A stretch of DNA of 64,000 nt from Coprinellus micaceus (lineage: Eukaryota > Basidiomycota > Agaricomycetes > Agaricales > Psathyrellaceae): contig OX596335.1 in NCBI GenBank assembly GCA_951394405.1, positions 3,038,001 through 3,102,000 on the forward strand, written 5' to 3'. Positions within the stretch are counted from its first letter, which is position 1, and each line of letters opens with the position of its first letter. Position numbers and translations under genes: made by a program. This document shows positions 58,881 to 64,000 of the stretch, in pieces. The notes below the pieces were generated by a model that did no database searches, was not told where the DNA came from, and was given only the letters and a program-made list of their open reading frames with translations.

Positions 58881-60264
58881 ATGCTTGACAATGACCAAAA
58901 GGCAACGCTGTTCCGAGCACTCTCAGCCCTCGGGCTTGGCTGGTACTTGGTGATGTGGATCCTGGTGTCCATAGGAGCAATTGCGGCGTAAGGATTCCAC
59001 ATTATGCCGAGGGGCGTGGGTGTGCTGAAACTATCACTCCCAGTCGACGCAGATACAGATACCGCCCAGTCGAACACCTTCGTTTCAACCCAACTTCTGA
59101 GTCTCCCGGCGTATCAGTTCTACGGCCGCTTAAAGGCCTGGATGCGAATCTTTACACAAACCTGGAATCGACCTTTCGACAGGAATACCCCAACCTCGAG
59201 ATTATCTTCTCCGTCGACAACGAGCGTGACCAAGCTCTCCCAGTTGTGAACGAGTTGCTGAGCCTGTATCCCAATGTAAACGCCAGGGTGGTTATTGGTA
59301 GGGAGATTTCCATGAATCATATCGATGGGATGCTGAAACAACTTGGCTAGGGGCGGAAGATGTGGGTGTGAACCCGAAAGTCAATAATCTCGTTCGATCA
59401 TATCGAATGGCTGCTCATGACATACTCTGGGTCCTTGATTCCAACGTCTTCGTTGATCCTGGAACCCTTGCCAGGGCAGTAGAAGTTCTGATGGCCCCCA
59501 AATCTCCGAACCAAAGGAGGATAGCTGTCATCCACCATGTGCCGTTTGTCGATTCCTGTGGCTCGTTTTGGGGATCCCGGATCGAAGCTGCATTCCTCAA
59601 CACGACGCACGCCAAGATGTATATCGCTATCAACGCTCTCGCGGTGGACTCCTGTGTTGTAGGCAAGTCCAACCTCTACAGGCGCTCGGACGTGGACCGC
59701 GTCGATGGGTCGCGGAAGCCAGCCGACATCGTGGACCTCCCGGACAGAAAGACGGGGTTCGCAACCTTTGGACGCTTCCTGGCAGAAGACAATATGATCG
59801 CCAGTGCACTCTGGCATGAACTCGGTCTGCGCCATGACTTATCAACTGACGTCGCTCACAACGTCGTTGGGAACATGACGTTGGCAGATTGGTTCTGGAG
59901 AAGGGTTCGCTGGATCCGTGTCCGCAAATACATGGTCCTTTCTGCAACCATTCTCGAGCCATTCACCGAGAGCATCGTATTCGCGACGCTTGGCGGCTAT
60001 GCTTCAAACTACCTTTTCAACGTGCCCAAGTGGGCCTTCATTCTGGCTCATTTCATTACATGGTTCCTGCTTGATCTGGATGTCTATGCATCTCTATCGG
60101 GACAGAACAATCCCATTTCCATAGATCATTGGTTTATACTGGCATGGCTGATCAGAGAAACGACTTGCATACCTATTTACTTTTTTGCAGTTTTCGGTAG
60201 TGTTGTAACATGGCGAGGGAAGCACTATCGCATCCGTAGGAATGGGGAGGCGGCTTTGGCATGA
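58881..60264 (+). CDS. GCS1: Ceramide glucosyltransferase (GT21)
   Basis: Exons 58881-58987, 59053-59297 and 59351-60264 give 421 aa. The enzyme moves glucose from UDP-glucose to ceramide on the Golgi/ER membrane; fungal glucosylceramides matter for growth and virulence traits. There is an N-terminal membrane anchor (LGWYLVMWILVSIGAIA), then GVSVLRPLKGLDANLYTNLE, the acidic motifs IIFSVDNERD, ILWVLDSNVFVDPGT and LAEDNMIASALW, and the product-site motif WFWRRVRWIRVRK (the family's (Q/R)xxRW). C-terminal membrane segments are ESIVFATLGGYASNYLF and WAFILAHFITWFLLDLDVYA. The family D1/D2/D3 residues appear present. Only the short first intron (gtaagg...acgcag) leaves any doubt about the N-terminus. 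Confidence 0.93.
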
Positions 60265-60556
60265 AGGTCAATTGTACAACAGACGACTAGGTAGTGAATA
60301 TATTATGGGAGCAGGTAGCAACTAATGCAAATGAATGGAACGTACTACGTACATACGGGAAAGGACCGTGGACGACGTGGTAAGAGTTCGGAGGGGGATT
60401 ATCTAAATAATACAAGGGATATAACTATAATGATACCGTAAGTAGTAGGATGTCCGGGAGCAAATTATGAGGCGCAGGAGCCTATGGGGTATAGTAGTGA
60501 AAGGCGGTATGTGCAAAAGAGTGTCCTGTGAATCAGCCTAATGTCCTGGGGAAAGC

Positions 60557-61343
60557 CTAAGCAGAAGGATCGTTTGCTCGTAAATGGGTGAGGACCATAT
60601 AGTCGTAGATCATGACGACCTCTTCGAAGAATTCGTCCGACCACTGGGCTGGGCAGCCGGGCCACCGCTCCTTGATATTTACGGCCAGTGGACGGAATTT
60701 AACTTTGTCGCCCTCCAAAGTGTCAAGCTTTTCAACCGTGCCATCTTTGTTCTTTTGCCGTTCGTTTGAGAACCAGTTCTTGACCTGCTTTAGCGATCTA
60801 TATGGGGAGTGGTATCAGCGACGGGTGGTCGGGAGGGGGACAACAAAGCACGCACCGACGAATAACGATGGCAAGGATAGCAGTCCAGGATTCTGGGGGA
60901 TACATCGTGATTTGGTCATAGACCATGCGCAGAACGTGGAGTTGGTGGTCGTTTACTGGGGAGTTATCGAGGGACTTTATGCGGTTGGCACGTTCGGTGC
61001 ACTGTTGGCGACGGGCACGCATCTGAGCCTTGTATTTGATTTGCAGGAGGGCCTCTGGAGAGTGCTTCTTGCTAGATTTGCGGCGAGATGGTGAAGGAGT
61101 GGACTTGGGGTGGTGGTTGGCAGCGGTGGAGAGGCGGAAAGGCTTGGGAGGGCTGTCGAAGTCGTCTGGCGACCAGTTGCGGCATGAGCTGACGACGTCT
61201 GAGCTGTTGGTGGGGGAGTCCCAGAATCTGGGAGGAGAGCCAACGGAGGAGTCGTCTGCGCTGGGCGAGGGAGAAGATGCGGGGCAGGAGTAGGGGGACT
61301 GCATTGAGGCTTGAAGGGCAAGAGTATGAAGGGGCGAGATCAT
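60557..61343 (-). CDS. Small homeodomain transcription factor
   Basis: Exons 61343-60856 and 60797-60557 give 242 aa, with a 58-bp intron (gtgcgt...catatag) inside the homeodomain. After a Ser/Pro-rich front (SPSPSADDSSVGSPPRFWDS) and basic runs (PSRRKSSKKHS), residues about 130-180 form a homeodomain: HQLHVLRMVYDQITMYPPES as helices 1-2, then SLKQVKNWFSNERQKNK as recognition helix 3 with the WFxNxR core. The YP between the first helices suggests a TALE-like or fungal type. The tail (FRPLAVNIKERWPGCPAQWS) looks ordered and is not familiar. Without the intron the second half of the homeodomain is lost. It is divergent from SEC3 over about 440 bp. Confidence 0.85.
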
Positions 61344-61784
61344 GAATAATCGTTATAAAAGAGAGAGGAAAACGAATGAATGAACGAAGAAGAATGCGTC
61401 TAGCGCGAGGAGAGCGAGAAAATGGGAATCCTAATCTGTGCGACCCGACTATATACCAATACCACGTCGTATCAAAGAATCCGAGAACAAGAGGCATGTC
61501 AGGCCAATCCATCTGTGCCAGACCAGATCACCTTCCCCCGACCGCCCCCACGCCCCTCCTCCGCCCTCCCCTACCACCCTCCCCCGCATCCTCGCCCGTC
61601 GCCCCCAAGTCTCCCCCTCGTCGTCGCGCGCGACGGTATGCGCACCGTCCAGCGTCGCGATCAGTATCCGAGTCGGTCCCAGCCCCTCGGACTCAATCGG
61701 CACAGACAACGGCATTCAATACAAGGCATCAATAGCCAGAGGCGAGGCACCTGGCGACGGCGCTCTCTTACACAATATCTTCAC
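61344..61784. promoter_or_regulatory. Divergent intergenic region, homeodomain gene / SEC3
   Basis: About 440 bp between divergent starts, with a C-rich, pyrimidine-rich part (about 61530-61620). Frames upstream of the SEC3 ATG are Pro/Ser/Arg-rich and in frame with it, but do not resemble Sec3 and are taken as leader. Confidence 0.4.
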
Positions 61785-64000
61785 CATGGATATCGAGGAA
61801 CAGCGACAAAAGATCATCTCCTCCGTCTTCTCCAGGCGCGACGAAACCTACGTCGGCCACATCAAGATCTGGGAGGATGCAGGTCCAGAGGGCGGAGGGC
61901 GGAAACCCCGGTACATTCTCATATCACGTATGTAACAACTGTCTATCCCAGCGAATACCACGAACTTTGCCGCAGAGTCTATCAATGGGACGGGGTACAT
62001 GCACAAGTCCAAGCTGAACACCAATGGAAGCTATTCCGTTGGAAAGACATGGCGCATCTCAGAGCTGCGGGGACTCCAGGTTCTGAACGTATGTTGACCG
62101 TCCGTAGATCTTTGCAGTAGTCTGTCCTGACATGGTATCCACAGCCCAGATCGTTCAACATCACCCTCTCTCGGACATACAGATGGGACACTGAGAGCCG
62201 AGAGCTGCAGGCAACCTTTCTGCAGACGCTTGTGCAACTGTTCCGCAATGTCACAGGGGGTGCCGCGCCGCTGCAGCTGGAAGGCGTCCCAGAGTTGGAT
62301 CGCGCAGGTTAGCCCGCATCAGTACGTGTCACATCGAAACTTCTGCTAACAAGGTTATAGAAACCCCAACCCAGAGAGCAGGTCCGTCGTCCACTGCCCC
62401 GGTTGCGAGCTCCAGTCGCGCTCCACCACCCAACCAGTATGAAGAGGCTCGCCGAAATCCATCTCCTGCACCCTCGCAATCGCGAAGGAACGGTGCTGCC
62501 CCTTCCCCTGCCCCTGCTCCTAGTAATAGGGAACGAACCGCCTCGTCACGCTCCCGAGAGACCCCATCCAAGAATCGACCCCCATCGATTCAAGTGCCGC
62601 TTCCTGATGGTTTAGCCCCTGCACGGAGACCACAAGGGCGAAGGCCATCGAACGCTGCGTCTACAACCAGCCAGGCCCCTTCAATAGCTTCTCAGGCACC
62701 GCCCAGTAGACCCCTCCCCGTCTCCAATAGTGTGTCGAGGGACTCGCAGAATAGCCGAGAACCTCGCGAGGCGTCCATGGCATCCGACTACCTAACAAGA
62801 TCCTCTAGGGCTGCTTCCCCCGCTCCACCTGCACCCTCTAGGATACAGCCTACCCGGTCCCAGACCAGTCATACTGAGGCGAGCGTCCCGAATCGAAGAG
62901 ACCAAAACGTCAGGATATCGTACTTTGACCCCTCAAACCAGGCCGTGCTGGACCGTGTACTCACCAACGTTACTGATAGCCAGGTAGATGTCGATGGCGA
63001 AGAAGAGCAGGCCTTGGCAACCTTGACGAATGTCGAGGAAATGATAGAGGGCTATGAGTGGGCCAGTGAAGACGTTGTTGGCCGGAAGTCGGGTAAAGGG
63101 GCCATAGACCTCATCGAGGCCCGGTTACTGGACGAGCTGACAGCACTAGAGAAGGTTAGGGCCGGTATGACTTCTCTTAATGGGCTGGCTAACTCTTGAA
63201 TAGGCAAATGTCCACTCATTCCTTGAGACGGACGATCGCATTACACTCGTGATGAAATTCATGGATGAAGCAATCGGGGAGTTGGATGCCATGGACGGTC
63301 TCATTTCATCGTACAAAATACATCTAAATGTCAGTTGCCTTCTTTCGGGGCCGCGGTTGTAGGGCTAATGACGCCCACAGGCTGTCAGCGACGATATCCT
63401 CTTCATTCAAGGGCAGAATAGAGGTCTCCAAGTCCAAACCCAAAACCAACGGGCGCTCCTGGGAGAGATACAGAACCTCTTGGTACGCTGATATCCTGTT
63501 CGCGCCCTTCCCCAAAGCTGAACCCTCCATAGCGGACGGTCCACGTCGACCAAGACGTATTAGTCGCACTCACTCAAGAGTCCCTAGAGAAGTCTCAGAG
63601 CATTACACGCCTAGAGGAGGCTTCTTCGGAATTGTACAAAGCTCTGCAAGCCGGCAGAGATACAGGTATGCAACCCTCCTGCGCGGTGTGTGTGTGCACA
63701 TCGCTTACACTTCCGGTAGACATGGCAGCGACAATGGAAAGGTTACAGGACTACAAGACTCACAATTCACAGTTCTGCAAGCGGATATTCGATTTCCTAT
63801 CTATCATGTTCATTGCTCAGGTGATATCTTCGGTCTTACGTTTCGTAGTGGTTCTGACACCCACCGTAGTCTAAACTGCTCTTGGGGGACCACAACGGTC
63901 TGACGAATTCCGCTCAAGGCGCTGCTCTAATTGTCCAGCACGATGACATTGAGAAGTACCTAGGTCGGTACGCGGGGCTCATGCTTTATCTCAAAGAAAT
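61785..64000 (+). CDS. SEC3: Sec3, exocyst subunit (3' end outside window)
   Basis: The gene starts at 61785 (MDIEEQRQKIISSVFSRRDE) and is open at the window end. Sec3 marks sites of exocytosis and tethers secretory vesicles to the plasma membrane. The N-terminal PH-like lipid/Rho-binding domain is clear: TYVGHIKIWEDAG, RYILISQSINGTGYMHKSK, VGKTWRISELRGLQVLNPRS, LSRTYRWDTES. A long Pro/Ser-rich linker (about 62350-62880) follows. The coiled-coil Sec3 core then begins: RISYFDPSNQAVLDRVL, EEMIEGYEWASEDVVG, DRITLVMKFMDEAIGELDAM, QNRGLQVQTQNQRALLGEIQ. Introns are short and in phase. About a third to a half of the expected protein lies beyond 64000. Confidence 0.93.

Noticed and set aside
61422..62120. 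Plus-strand frames of 165-232 codons over the SEC3 5' region
   Set aside because: The Pro/Arg-rich leader reading is not Sec3-like; splicing after TCAC at 61927 gives the conserved domain instead.
1..64000. Intact transposase, reverse transcriptase or integrase
   Set aside because: No DDE, RT (YxDD) or integrase motifs were recognised in any of the long frames; very degenerate remnants cannot be excluded by eye.
1..64000. tRNA, rRNA or CRISPR features
   Set aside because: No A/B-box pairs in cloverleaf-like context, no rRNA-like blocks and no regularly spaced direct repeats were noticed.

Overview
The window reads as nuclear DNA of a basidiomycete, most likely an agaricomycete mushroom-type fungus. 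Evidence: genes are split by many 46-75 bp introns with gt..ag ends and ctgac/ctaac-like branch points. One gene belongs to the DUF6698 family, which as far as I know is confined to Agaricomycetes. The housekeeping proteins (GDI, Rav1, Sec3, N-acetylglutamate synthase, Skn1/Kre6-type glycosidase, Ima1) have fungal architectures. No rRNA, tRNA, CRISPR or intact transposase was seen. Exon limits given here come from reading frames and splice consensus by eye.

Left compartment (1 to about 16.7 kb): gene-poor and repeat-bearing. A near-identical inverted repeat (1-731 against 9210-9943, still open at the left window edge) carries two copies of an unrecognised three-exon gene. The roughly 8.5 kb between the arms holds a decayed dynamin-type GTPase gene, a G-protein alpha-subunit relic, a G-rich minisatellite and one long open gene with a QDEGA repeat. 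Outside the right arm lie a coiled-coil gene, a DUF6698 gene and about 2.8 kb without a convincing gene.

Right compartment (16.8-64 kb): dense, ordinary conserved genes on both strands. In order: seipin, an SH3BGR-like thioredoxin-fold protein, low-molecular-weight protein tyrosine phosphatase, methylmalonate-semialdehyde dehydrogenase, a Myb-repeat protein resembling Rap1, Rab GDI, Rav1, a five-FAS1 membrane protein, mitochondrial carnitine carrier, N-acetylglutamate synthase, an F-box protein, a UBE2O-like E2, a Skn1/Kre6-type GH16 protein, an SNAPC1-like protein, Ima1, a Ser/Thr-rich membrane protein, a membrane-anchored heparinase II/III-like protein, a TatD-type metallohydrolase, ceramide glucosyltransferase, a small homeodomain protein, and the 5' part of Sec3, cut by the window end.

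Themes: membrane traffic and vacuole (GDI, Rav1, FAS1 protein, Sec3), lipid biology (seipin, ceramide glucosyltransferase), cell wall (GH16, Ser/Thr-rich protein, polysaccharide lyase-like protein), ubiquitin (F-box and UBE2O-like pair) and mitochondrial metabolism (MMSDH, carnitine carrier, NAGS). Several pairs are head-to-head over about 170-200 bp, notably Rav1 with the FAS1 protein and the F-box gene with the UBE2O-like gene.
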